Counted from the first letter of the stretch, positions 1 to 5,784 are shown. The stretch: 7,744 nt of DNA from a candidate division NPL-UPA2 bacterium (GCA_018725205.1 QLUB01000088.1:1-7744), one strand, 5' to 3'. Translations and numbers: made by a program. Notes: generated by a model from the letters alone, not told the origin.

Positions 1-60
1 CATCTTTCCTTGCGGCCTTGTTTTTTGTGCGCCCATCAGCCTGCATACTGCGGTTCCGGA

Positions 61-146
61 GAGCCGCCATCACGGTCGTATATGAGCCAGCGTCACGGTG
101 AAAATGAGCCACTGTCACGGTACAAGTGAGCCACTCGTCTTTGTAT
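61..146. repeat. Tandem ~22-bp repeats, probable end of an IS21-family element
   Basis: Four imperfect direct repeats begin with GAGCC at 61, 84, 106 and 128, giving periods of 23, 22 and 22 bp. The first three share the core TCACGGT after a variable 4-base stretch; the fourth is only partly conserved. Read on the minus strand the pattern is GTGGCTCA followed by ACCGTGA. Multiple internal repeats of this kind are typical of IS21-family ends, where they bind the IstA transposase. No transposase reading frame is visible, so this is either the edge of an element lying to the left or a solo relic. The IS21 assignment is from recalled pattern, not from a search. Confidence 0.55.
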
Positions 147-243
147 GAAACCTGTGTCAACTCATTTAAAAATCTTACCGAACAGAACTGATCACTCATT
201 TAGCAGGACTTATGCAGTTAAAGGATAAAAATACCAATCTCAT

Positions 244-253
244 AACTTAAGTT
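244..253. promoter_or_regulatory. 10-bp palindrome upstream of the lar promoter
   Basis: AACTTAAGTT is a perfect palindrome about 30 bp upstream of the -35 box of the lar promoter. A second inverted pair, ATCACTCA (191-198) and TGAGTGAT (268-275), brackets it. Either could bind a regulator, but no regulator gene is in the window and short AT-rich palindromes occur by chance. Confidence 0.25.
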
Positions 254-284
254 CTAAAGATTTTGGCTGAGTGATTGCGTGGAA

Positions 285-314
285 TTGACACACCAAACAG
301 ACTATAGTTATACT
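285..314 (+). promoter_or_regulatory. SigA-type promoter for larBCE
   Basis: A perfect -35 box TTGACA (285-290) is followed after 18 bp by TATACT (309-314), one mismatch from the consensus -10. Transcription would start near 321, leaving a 5' leader of about 90 nt before larB. The surroundings (roughly 136-400) are clearly AT-richer than the genes, as usual for a promoter region. A tandem 10-bp repeat (AATAAGCGAA, 378-397) lies just before the larB ribosome binding site. Confidence 0.7.
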
Positions 315-400
315 TAACCCAAGCCTCTAAATTCCAATAATTCACTCCGCAAAATACTTTTCTGGTTAGTGAAGCACAATAAGCGAAAATAAGCGAAAAC

Positions 401-406
401 GAGGTG
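401..406 (+). promoter_or_regulatory. Ribosome binding site that decides the larB start
   Basis: GAGGTG at 401-406 is the only Shine-Dalgarno-like sequence before larB. It overlaps the possible GTG start at 404, so it cannot serve that codon, but it sits 6 nt before the TTG at 413. This favours TTG 413 as the start. Confidence 0.6.
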
Positions 407-412
407 GGGCAG

Positions 413-1183
413 TTGTTAGAAAGAATTTTGCAGTCTCTATTGCGGGGAGAAATCGACATTGATACGGCCAAGCAGAAACTAAACGTGTTGCAGGTAAAGC
501 AAATCGGCGAGGTGGCAAGGCTAGATGTGAACCGCGCCAGCAGGACGGGTGCGCCGGAAGCAATACTAGCTCAGGACAAAACACCGGAAGATGTTTGCCG
601 ACTGACGCTAGCCATGGCGGAAGCCGGCGGTTATGCCTTGGTTACCAGAGCTAAGGACAGCGATCTCGCCGCCCTAGAAGAACGAATTCCGGAAGAATAC
701 GAGTTGGAAATTAACCGACAGGCACGTACTTGTCTTGTCATGCGCCGTGGTCATCTGTTCAAGGAAACTGGTCGTATAGGGCTCCTAGCGGCTGGGACGG
801 CCGACATAGGGGTGGCGGAAGAAGTGCTTGTCACCGCACGAGTGATGGGCTGCGGGGTAATTAAAGCTTATGACGTGGGAGTGGCCGGTATCCACCGGCT
901 GTACGGACCGTTGACAGAAATGCTGGAACAAGGAGTGGCTGCCATCGTGGTGGTGGCTGGGATGGATGCTGTGCTGCCGATAGTCGTCTCGAGTCATGTC
1001 AGCGTGCCGGTTATCGGTGTGCCTACATCCGTAGGGTATGGGATGGGTAAGGACGGAGTAGCCGGGTTATTAACTATGCTGCAGACTTGTTCACCCGGTC
1101 TAGCGGTTGTAAACATTGACAACGGTTTCGGGGCGGGGATTTTTGCCTCCCTTGTTGCTCGGCAGAGCGTGCGAAACGTCTAA
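413..1183 (+). CDS. larB: LarB, pyridinium-3,5-biscarboxylic acid mononucleotide synthase
   Basis: First enzyme of nickel-pincer nucleotide cofactor synthesis. In the family, LarB carboxylates the pyridine ring of nicotinate adenine dinucleotide and splits off AMP, giving pyridinium-3,5-biscarboxylate mononucleotide. The product is 256 residues from TTG 413, or 259 from an in-frame GTG at 404; I prefer 413 because of the ribosome binding site. The N-terminal part has the family motif DVNRASRTGAPEAI (about residues 38-51). The C-terminal half is a PurE-like (AIR carboxylase) domain with GTADIGVAEE, VVVAGMDAVLP, GVPTSVGYG and NIDNGFGAG. A Cys about 30 residues from the C-terminus, in LQTCSPG, matches the position of the cysteine reported as essential in the Lactobacillus enzyme. 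First gene of larB-larC-larE, behind the 285-314 promoter; larC follows after 33 bp. Start codon uncertain, family assignment strong. Confidence 0.95.
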   Translation: MLERILQSLLRGEIDIDTAKQKLNVLQVKQIGEVARLDVNRASRTGAPEAILAQDKTPEDVCRLTLAMAEAGGYALVTRAKDSDLAALEERIPEEYELEINRQARTCLVMRRGHLFKETGRIGLLAAGTADIGVAEEVLVTARVMGCGVIKAYDVGVAGIHRLYGPLTEMLEQGVAAIVVVAGMDAVLPIVVSSHVSVPVIGVPTSVGYGMGKDGVAGLLTMLQTCSPGLAVVNIDNGFGAGIFASLVARQSVRNV

Positions 1184-1216
1184 GCTTGCTGCAAATTACT
1201 GGGTGGGGGAAAAGCA

Positions 1217-2389
1217 ATGAAAGTGCTGTATTACGACTGTTTTTCCGGCATTAGCGGTGACATGAATATAGGGGCCCTACTGGACCTAGGTGTATCCCTT
1301 GACTACCTGTCGCAGGAACTGGACAAGCTTGGGCTCAGCGAGCACTATAAGCTCCGAGTTTCGCGCCAGACAAAAATGGGCATAGAGGGCACAAAGTTTG
1401 ACGTGGACTTTGTAGAAAAACACCACCACCAGCGTGGCTTCTCGGATATTAAGGCCATCATCGAGGTCAGCTCTCTTGCTGCGACGGTAAAGCATCGCGC
1501 CATTGACATCTTTCACCGCCTAGCAGTGGCCGAAGCTAAGGTGCACGGCACTACAGTGGACGAGGTGTATTTCCACGAAATAGGAGCCATCGACGCTATT
1601 GTGGATATCGTAGGGGCAGCTATTTGCCTCGATCACCTCAAAATAGACAAGATCTATTCCCTGCCGCCGGAAGTGGGCAGTGGTTTCATAAAATGTGCAC
1701 ACGGTATTATGCCCGTACCTGCGCCAGCCACGGCGAACCTCCTCCTAGGTGTTCCCTTCAGCCAGCGTGTGCGGGGAGAGGCTACTACTCCTACCGGTGC
1801 CGCCATCCTAAAAACTACAGTGACCGCCTTCACCCGCCCGGAAACATTGATAGTGGAGAAAATCGGTTATGGCCTAGGTACCAAGGACTTTGAGCAGCCT
1901 AACGTTCTGCGGGTGTTTCTTTGCACACTGGAGGAGGAGAACGGCGAACTGGAACAAACAACGCAGTATGTGTTGGAAGCAAACATCGACGACATGAACC
2001 CTGAGTTCTTTGCCGCCGTAGAAGACAGGCTGTTTGCTGCAGGGGCTGTGGACGTGTTTCGCATCCCGATTTACATGAAGAAAGGTCGTCTAGGGGTTAA
2101 GCTTTCCGTTCTTTACGCTGCACCTGATGGGGCGAAATTGCTGCATGTCCTCTTCCGGGAAACCACAACCATAGGGGTGAGGCGTATCACCGTCGATAAG
2201 TTGATGCTGCCCCGCACATCGCGGGAAATCAGTACCCCTTACGGTTCTCTGCGGGTAAAGCAGGCCTTTTATAACGGCATTTGCGTCAACTGCAAACCAG
2301 AATACGAAGATATGCTGCGACTGGCCAGAGAAAACGATGTGAGCATCAAGGCGCTATACGCGAAAATAGCGCCTTTACTGGAGGAGTAA
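1217..2389 (+). CDS. larC: LarC, nickel insertion protein (CTP-dependent cyclometallase)
   Basis: LarC inserts nickel into the sulfur-bearing pyridinium mononucleotide, the last step of the nickel-pincer cofactor, in a CTP-dependent reaction. The 390-residue product is one uninterrupted frame; in Lactobacillus plantarum the gene is split into larC1/larC2 and read by frameshift, which is not needed here. Visible motifs are DCFSGISGDM (7-16), a short histidine run (69-71), VHGTTVDEVYFHEIGAIDAI (109-128), HGIMPVPAPAT (162-172) and TPTGAAIL (191-198) in the LarC1 part. The C-terminal nucleotide-binding part has ANIDDMNPEFFA (255-266), YMKKGRLGVKL (286-296) and RETTTIGVRR (314-323). The ATG at 1217 follows a purine-rich GGTGGGGG (1202-1209) with a 7-nt gap. 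The end of the gene carries the ribosome binding site of larE. Confidence 0.95.
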   Translation: MKVLYYDCFSGISGDMNIGALLDLGVSLDYLSQELDKLGLSEHYKLRVSRQTKMGIEGTKFDVDFVEKHHHQRGFSDIKAIIEVSSLAATVKHRAIDIFHRLAVAEAKVHGTTVDEVYFHEIGAIDAIVDIVGAAICLDHLKIDKIYSLPPEVGSGFIKCAHGIMPVPAPATANLLLGVPFSQRVRGEATTPTGAAILKTTVTAFTRPETLIVEKIGYGLGTKDFEQPNVLRVFLCTLEEENGELEQTTQYVLEANIDDMNPEFFAAVEDRLFAAGAVDVFRIPIYMKKGRLGVKLSVLYAAPDGAKLLHVLFRETTTIGVRRITVDKLMLPRTSREISTPYGSLRVKQAFYNGICVNCKPEYEDMLRLARENDVSIKALYAKIAPLLEE

Positions 2390-2394
2390 GACCT

Positions 2395-3210
2395 ATGAAC
2401 AAACTGCTAAGACTTGAAGCCTTCTTTGCTGAATTGGGAACTGTAGCTGTAGCCTTTTCAGGCGGTGTAGACTCTACACTACTGACGGTGGTGGCGGCTA
2501 GGGTGCTAAAGGAAAAAGCGTTGGCCATTACGGTTCACGCTCCGTATATCCCCGACTGGGAGGTGCATGAGGCTAAGGAACTGGCCAAAGCACAGGGGGT
2601 GGTGCACCATATCCTAGAGCTAGCTGTGCCCGATACAGTGTTAGACAACCCAGCGGACCGCTGTTATCTCTGCAAGCGGGAAGTGTTTAGCAACATTCTG
2701 CGTCACGCACACAAGCATGGCTTTAACACTGTGGCGGATGGCACAAACGCAGACGATTCCAAAGACTATCGTCCGGGGCTCCGGGCTTTGGCGGAGTTGG
2801 GGATTAAAAGCCCGCTCCAGCAGTTGGGCATAACAAAAGAAGACGTTCGCTCCTTGTCACGGGAATTAGGGCTACCTACTTGGAATAAGCCTCCCTATGC
2901 GTGTCTGCTTACTCGCCTGCCCTACGGAACCCGCTTACAGGAAGGGGATTTCAGGCAGATTGAAGCAGCGGAGGTCTTTATGATGCAACTGGGCTTTCGC
3001 GCTGTGCGAGTGCGTAAGTTTGGCGACCTAGCCAAAATCGAGGTAGACCGGGAGTCATTGCCAACACTACTGCACATGGAGCTTTTCGACTGTATTGCGA
3101 CGGCCTTCAGGGAGCTTGGCTTTAGCCATGTCACCCTAGATATGAGTGGATATCGCACAGGTAGCATGAATGACCAACTCAAGTTAGGGGAAGTTGCAAA
3201 GGGCAACTAA
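2395..3210 (+). CDS. larE: LarE, ATP-dependent sulfur transferase, three-cysteine type
   Basis: LarE activates the two carboxylates of the pyridinium mononucleotide with ATP and replaces them with thiocarboxylates. The PP-loop SGGVDST is at residues 22-28 of the 271-residue product, and GTNADD (116-121) and YRPG (125-128) are also recognisable. Cys170 in ACLLTRLPYG matches the sacrificial cysteine of the Lactobacillus plantarum enzyme. Here it is joined by a CxxC pair, Cys90 and Cys93 (RCYLCK). This three-cysteine arrangement is the one associated with LarE proteins that carry a [4Fe-4S] cluster and need not destroy themselves. A longer in-frame extension to 2281 runs inside larC and is not real: ATG 2395 has GGAGGAG (2380-2386) 8 nt upstream, inside the end of larC, so the two genes are probably translationally coupled. 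Last gene of the operon. Confidence 0.94.
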   Translation: MNKLLRLEAFFAELGTVAVAFSGGVDSTLLTVVAARVLKEKALAITVHAPYIPDWEVHEAKELAKAQGVVHHILELAVPDTVLDNPADRCYLCKREVFSNILRHAHKHGFNTVADGTNADDSKDYRPGLRALAELGIKSPLQQLGITKEDVRSLSRELGLPTWNKPPYACLLTRLPYGTRLQEGDFRQIEAAEVFMMQLGFRAVRVRKFGDLAKIEVDRESLPTLLHMELFDCIATAFRELGFSHVTLDMSGYRTGSMNDQLKLGEVAKGN

Positions 3211-3219
3211 CATGAGCAA

Positions 3220-3243
3220 AGCCTAGCAACGTGTTGCTAGGCT
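3220..3243. terminator. Hairpin between the converging larE and RsgI-like genes
   Basis: Perfect 10-bp inverted repeat, AGCCTAGCAA (3220-3229) and TTGCTAGGCT (3234-3243), with a 4-nt loop. It lies in the 58-bp gap between two converging genes, so a shared bidirectional terminator is likely. The T tracts are poor: minus-strand reading gives TTT just after the stem, and the plus strand has no T run until ATTTCT several bases later. Confidence 0.6.
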
Positions 3244-3268
3244 AGCGGGATTTCTGAGTAAACAGTTC

Positions 3269-4360
3269 TTAGTCGTCTTTCGCTTCAGAACCCTCGAGTA
3301 AATCCTCCAAACTGTCAAGTGTCGGGTCATCTTTTATTGCGCTTTGTATTCTTTGTAGTGCTTCCTCGTTGCCTAGTCCTTCGTCGACTAGGTCGATCAT
3401 CGCGGCCGTAATAGTTGTCAGCTTTTCGAGCTGTGGATCCGCCGCCATGGCTGTTCTCAACACCGCCAAAGCTTTGCCCGGGGCAATCCCAGCATCCAAT
3501 AGGTCCACCTTGGCTGCGACAACGGTTGTGAACTCTTCCAACAGCAGTTCCCTCTTAACGCCTGCGGCTACTTGCTCCTCCATCAGTTTGAGGGTCGCCA
3601 TAATATTTTCCTGTGATGCGCCCGCCTCGTGAAGGTCAATCATTGCAGCCGTGATGGTGGTCAACTCTTCAAGCGTTGGATCGAATGCCAAGCTTGATCT
3701 AAGTATGGTTAAAGCATTTTCCGTGGGTATCCCTGCCTCGATCATGTCAATAACAGCGGCGGTTATCGTGCTGAGCTCTTCCTTAAACAGAGTTGGGTCA
3801 ATGCCTAGTTCTTTTTGTAAGTTAAGTATCTTCATCGCGGCTTCAGAACCAACTGCATCGACAAGATCGACGTAGTCCGCTGGATACAGACCAAGTTCGT
3901 GTAGGGCTTTGGCAAGCTCAGTTGACATGGCGACACTCACGACATCCGCATTCACACCGTATTCCGTTAGAATCTCACGCAGTTTTTCTTCTATTGTTTC
4001 CGCTAAGGTTTGACGAGCCTCATCCCTCAACCTGTTGCCCACCGGACTGATTGCTACAAACAGGCGACGCCCATCAGCGAGCAAACCCGCCTCACGCAGT
4101 TTTCCGGCTATCATGCGCAATGCCTCACTTAGATCTTTTCCATTAAGGTTAAGACTCGTCATAAGGGCTTTCCCTTGCTCATCCAGTCCTTCCGCGCCAA
4201 CTACAGTGTTTCTTTCACTTAGTGATAGAGACACTACGGGGTTTACCTGCAAAGCAACGCTGGCCGCAGCCCGCCCACCAAAAAAGCCCCCCATGTACGC
4301 ACCAAAAGCTAAAACCATTAGAGCGATAGCAGCCGTCAAGACATAAGTTTTTGGTTTCAT
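3269..4360 (-). CDS. Membrane-anchored protein with RsgI-like outer domain and ~40-residue repeats
   Basis: The 363-residue product starts with MKPK and one hydrophobic segment (about 6-27), so it is probably an N-in, C-out membrane protein. Residues about 33-168 resemble the extracytoplasmic middle domain of RsgI anti-sigma factors: LQVNPVVSLSLSERNTVV, a following GLDEQGKAL and NGKDLSEAL, then ELAKALHELGLYPADYVDL. The cytoplasmic N-terminal anti-sigma domain of RsgI is absent. Residues 188-344 form four repeats of 37-41 residues (starting at 188, 227, 268 and 308), mostly with DPxL, LTTITAAMIDL and EAG followed by an ALxxL helix. A partial fifth copy (345-357) and an acidic tail end the protein. 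The chosen ATG at 4360 has GGAGGG 7 nt upstream; an extension to 4489 would overlap csrA and lacks support. The gene lies 86 bp downstream of csrA in the same direction. Function unknown; an envelope sensor or scaffold is a guess. Confidence 0.85.
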   Translation of the reverse strand: MKPKTYVLTAAIALMVLAFGAYMGGFFGGRAAASVALQVNPVVSLSLSERNTVVGAEGLDEQGKALMTSLNLNGKDLSEALRMIAGKLREAGLLADGRRLFVAISPVGNRLRDEARQTLAETIEEKLREILTEYGVNADVVSVAMSTELAKALHELGLYPADYVDLVDAVGSEAAMKILNLQKELGIDPTLFKEELSTITAAVIDMIEAGIPTENALTILRSSLAFDPTLEELTTITAAMIDLHEAGASQENIMATLKLMEEQVAAGVKRELLLEEFTTVVAAKVDLLDAGIAPGKALAVLRTAMAADPQLEKLTTITAAMIDLVDEGLGNEEALQRIQSAIKDDPTLDSLEDLLEGSEAKDD

Positions 4361-4381
4361 GCCTAATCCCTCCGTTAATTT

Positions 4382-4395
4382 TTTCCCCGGGGAAA
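4382..4395. promoter_or_regulatory. 14-bp palindrome before the RsgI-like gene
   Basis: TTTCCCCGGGGAAA is a perfect loop-free palindrome in the 86-bp gap between csrA and the RsgI-like gene, 22 bp before its start. On the minus strand it is followed by a run of A, not T, so it is not a standard terminator. It could be a protein-binding site. No clear promoter was recognised in the gap. Confidence 0.35.
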
Positions 4396-4446
4396 TGACA
4401 TGTCGCTGCCGCCATATCAACTCACCCTCTGCTATGTATAACGCTG

Positions 4447-4713
4447 CTACACAGGAAAGGTTGCACTTTTTTTGTCGCTTCTTTTGCAAGCAGATGCATT
4501 GGCATGAAAGCGGACATCCTCCCCCACCTTCACCCCCGCGGCCGCCATATTTTCCTCCCTCACCGCGTCAAGTAGCTCTTGCCTATAGATAGCGATGCCG
4601 CGCGGCGCGGTAATGCCTAAGCGTACAGCTTCGCCGCGAATCTCGATTACAGTAAGCTCAATGTCCGCGCCTATGCGCACCTTCTCCCCTATTTTGCGGG
4701 ATAGGACTAACAT
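4447..4713 (-). CDS. csrA: CsrA, post-transcriptional regulator (carbon storage regulator)
   Basis: CsrA is a small homodimeric RNA-binding protein that grips GGA motifs, usually in hairpin loops near ribosome binding sites, and blocks or tunes translation. In Bacillota it mainly controls flagellin and is antagonised by FliW. The N-terminus MLVLSRKIGEKVRIG and the VRLGITAP strand are diagnostic, and the RNA-contacting residues Leu4, Arg6 and Arg44 are all present. At 88 residues it is longer than the common 60-75. The extra tail from about residue 70 (ANASACKRSDKKS) is basic and not part of the conserved fold. The ATG at 4713 follows GGAGGG (4726-4721) with a 7-nt gap. No fliW or flagellin gene is in the window, so its partners here are unknown. 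The RsgI-like gene follows and may be cotranscribed. Confidence 0.95.
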   Translation of the reverse strand: MLVLSRKIGEKVRIGADIELTVIEIRGEAVRLGITAPRGIAIYRQELLDAVREENMAAAGVKVGEDVRFHANASACKRSDKKSATFPV

Positions 4714-4715
4714 TA

Positions 4716-4741
4716 GTCATCCCTCCTAAAGAGAGGATGAC
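4716..4741 (-). promoter_or_regulatory. csrA leader hairpin with the ribosome binding site in its loop
   Basis: Read on the minus strand, GTCATCC (4741-4735) and GGATGAC (4722-4716) form a perfect 7-bp stem. The 12-nt loop (4734-4723) contains AGGAG, which is part of the csrA Shine-Dalgarno sequence. The stem ends 2 nt before the ATG. A GGA in a hairpin loop over the ribosome binding site is the classic CsrA target layout, so autorepression is a likely function. The hairpin is seen directly; the regulation is inferred. Confidence 0.55.
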
Positions 4742-4759
4742 GTAAGGGATAGCTAGTTT

Positions 4760-4832
4760 CGTGCAGCACGACTTGTTTGCCTGGAGGGGAGCCCCCTGGG
4801 TTTGGCTCGATAACAACAGGGGCAAGCAAGTT
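4760..4832. other. Folded intergenic element of unknown role
   Basis: An outer inverted repeat CTTGTTTGCC (4772-4781) / GGCAAGCAAG (4821-4830), with one G-U type pair, encloses two competing inner pairings: GGGG (4786-4789) with CCCC (4792-4795), and CCCCTG (4793-4798) with CAGGGG (4817-4822). A small CGTGC-A-GCACG hairpin (4760-4770) adjoins it. It could belong to the csrA leader on the minus strand or be part of a REP-like repeat. No known RNA family was recognised. Confidence 0.35.
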
Positions 4833-4849
4833 AGTCGAACGAAAGGCGA

Positions 4850-4956
4850 ACGAAGGGGACAGGTACTTTTGTTCCTAGCAAAACTTCCGATTGAACCCTT
4901 TTAGAAGAACCCTTTTAGAACCGTCCCTTTTGTCGCTTTGTCGGTCCCCTTTGTCG
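4850..4956. repeat. REP-like scar with GGGGAC / GTCCCC motifs
   Basis: AAGGGGACAGGTACTTTTG (4853-4871) and, in inverse orientation, GAACCGTCCCTTTTGTCG (4918-4935) and GGTCCCCTTTGTCG (4943-4956) are variants of one motif, roughly AAAGGGGAC followed by GGT. I recall such motifs flanking REP-associated tyrosine transposases in Clostridia, but no transposase is present. Between the copies lies a perfect 14-bp tandem duplication, GAACCCTTTTAGAA at 4893-4906 and 4907-4920. The block ends where the recognisable part of the truncated cupin gene begins. Confidence 0.4.
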
Positions 4957-5133
4957 GGCGGAGACGCGTTGGTGCTAGTGCTCGATAGCGCAGTAGAGAT
5001 TACGATGGCGGACGAAAAGTTCAGTCTCGCCGCAGGAGAAACCATTGTCATGCCTGCGGACGTTCCGCACGCGGTACTGGCAGCGGAGAATATGCAGTTT
5101 GTGCTGGCGGTGATGTTCCAAGCTTCGCACTGA
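4957..5133 (+). pseudogene. 3' fragment of a cupin-domain protein gene
   Basis: The frame ending with TGA at 5131-5133 encodes a cupin C-terminal half: a strand DALVLVLDSAVEITM, then FSLAAGETIVMPADVPHAVL, which matches the second cupin motif with the His of the metal site. The first motif, with its HxH and Glu, is missing. Upstream codons (from an ATG at 4891) only translate the repeat-like block, so the 5' half has been lost or displaced. No ribosome binding site precedes the fragment. The original substrate cannot be told; small cupins of this type are often of unknown function. Confidence 0.65.
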
Positions 5134-5162
5134 TTGACTGCGCTCCCTCCGTCACGTATAAT
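5134..5162 (+). promoter_or_regulatory. SigA-type promoter of mazEF
   Basis: TTGACT (5134-5139) and a perfect TATAAT (5157-5162) are separated by 17 bp. The promoter starts directly after the stop of the cupin fragment and lies 33 bp before the mazE start. It is among the best promoter matches in the window. Confidence 0.8.
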
Positions 5163-5175
5163 CATTGTAGATACG
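5155..5175. promoter_or_regulatory. Candidate MazE/MazEF operator
   Basis: CGTAT (5155-5159) and ATACG (5171-5175) form an inverted repeat with an 11-bp gap, overlapping the -10 box and the likely transcription start. MazE and the MazEF complex normally repress their own promoter through palindromic sites in this position. The arms are short, so this is a suggestion. Confidence 0.35.
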
Positions 5176-5195
5176 CGGCCTAGGGAGGTGCTATT

Positions 5196-5438
5196 GTGCG
5201 AGTAAAAGTGCAAAAATGGGGAAACAGCATAGCTCTCCGAATCCCCCGGTCCTTTGCTGTTGAGTGCTCACTGCAAGACGGCTCTATAGTCAATTTGTCG
5301 CTCAGAGATGGAAAGCTGGTTATCGAACCCCTCGCCCCAAACGAGTATACCCTTGCGACCCTAGTGTCCCAGGTCAATGAATCTAACGTTCACCAAGAGT
5401 ACCCCACTGGCAAGCCGATGGGTGTGGAGCCGTGGTAA
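5196..5438 (+). CDS. mazE: MazE-type antitoxin
   Basis: Labile antitoxin of a type II toxin-antitoxin pair; the N-terminal AbrB/SpoVT-like fold binds the promoter and the flexible C-terminus wraps around and blocks MazF. The 80-residue product has the family start VKVQKWGNSIALRIP (3-17) and DGKLVIEP (38-45). The tail is unusually close to Escherichia coli MazE: TLATLV, then NVHQEYP and a terminal Trp. It starts with GTG at 5196, 5 nt after AGGGAGGTG (5182-5190). Its last 7 bases overlap the toxin gene, which couples their translation. Self-contained with its own promoter; probably mobile or acquired. Confidence 0.92.
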   Translation: MRVKVQKWGNSIALRIPRSFAVECSLQDGSIVNLSLRDGKLVIEPLAPNEYTLATLVSQVNESNVHQEYPTGKPMGVEPW

Positions 5439-5773
5439 GCCAAGAAACGTACGTACCCGCCCGCGGCGACCTAGTTTGGCTCGCATTTTCTCCTCAAGCG
5501 GGGCACGAGCAAGCCGGGCGTAGGCCTGCGCTTTGTATTTCGCCTCAGGAATATAACGGCAAGGTCGGCCTCGCTCTATTCTGTCCCATCACCTCACAAA
5601 GGAAGGGTTACCCGTTTGAAGTTGAGCTACCTCTCGACAGTGATGTGACCGGCGTTATCCTCGCCGACCATGTCAAGAGCTTTGATTGGCAGGCGCGCAA
5701 AACAAGATTCATCGGCGTGTTACCGGACGAACAGCTGAAAGAAGTGCTCGGTAAGTTGCGGGCATTGCTATAA
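5432..5773 (+). CDS. mazF: MazF-type mRNA interferase toxin
   Basis: Ribosome-independent endoribonuclease that cuts single-stranded mRNA at short motifs (ACA in Escherichia coli MazF; the specificity here is not known). The 113-residue product has the whole PemK/MazF fold: RGDLVWLAF (11-19), GHEQAGRRPAL (24-34), CPITSQRKGYPFEVEL (51-66) and VILADHVKSFDWQARK (75-90). The catalytic pair expected from E. coli numbering, Arg29 and Thr52, falls on Arg31 and Thr54, so the enzyme looks intact. It is closer to E. coli MazF (MVS..VP..GDL.W, SQRKGYPFEV) than to the Bacillus MazF/EndoA type. The start is GTG 5432, overlapping mazE by 7 bp; a TGGAG lies only a few bases before it, so initiation probably depends on coupling. 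A strong terminator follows. Confidence 0.93.
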   Translation: MVSQETYVPARGDLVWLAFSPQAGHEQAGRRPALCISPQEYNGKVGLALFCPITSQRKGYPFEVELPLDSDVTGVILADHVKSFDWQARKTRFIGVLPDEQLKEVLGKLRALL

Positions 5774-5784
5774 CGTGAACGATG

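Noticed and set aside
1..403. CRISPR array from the repeats at 61-146
   Set aside because: The repeats are imperfect, 22 bp apart with no unique spacers of constant size, and no cas genes are present.
247..584. Minus-strand open frames over the lar promoter and the start of larB
   Set aside because: They run antisense across a strong promoter and the larB N-terminus, and show no recognisable protein features.
2281..2394. In-frame N-terminal extension of larE reaching into larC
   Set aside because: It lies entirely inside the conserved C-terminal part of larC, while ATG 2395 has a well placed GGAGGAG and gives a normal LarE N-terminus.
3369..3875. Plus-strand open frames opposite the repeat protein gene
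   Set aside because: They are low-complexity Ser/Ala/Thr-rich antisense shadows of the repeats and have no plausible ribosome binding site or family match.
4361..4489. In-frame N-terminal extension of the RsgI-like gene overlapping csrA
   Set aside because: The extra residues are not protein-like and would precede the membrane segment; ATG 4360 has a good ribosome binding site.
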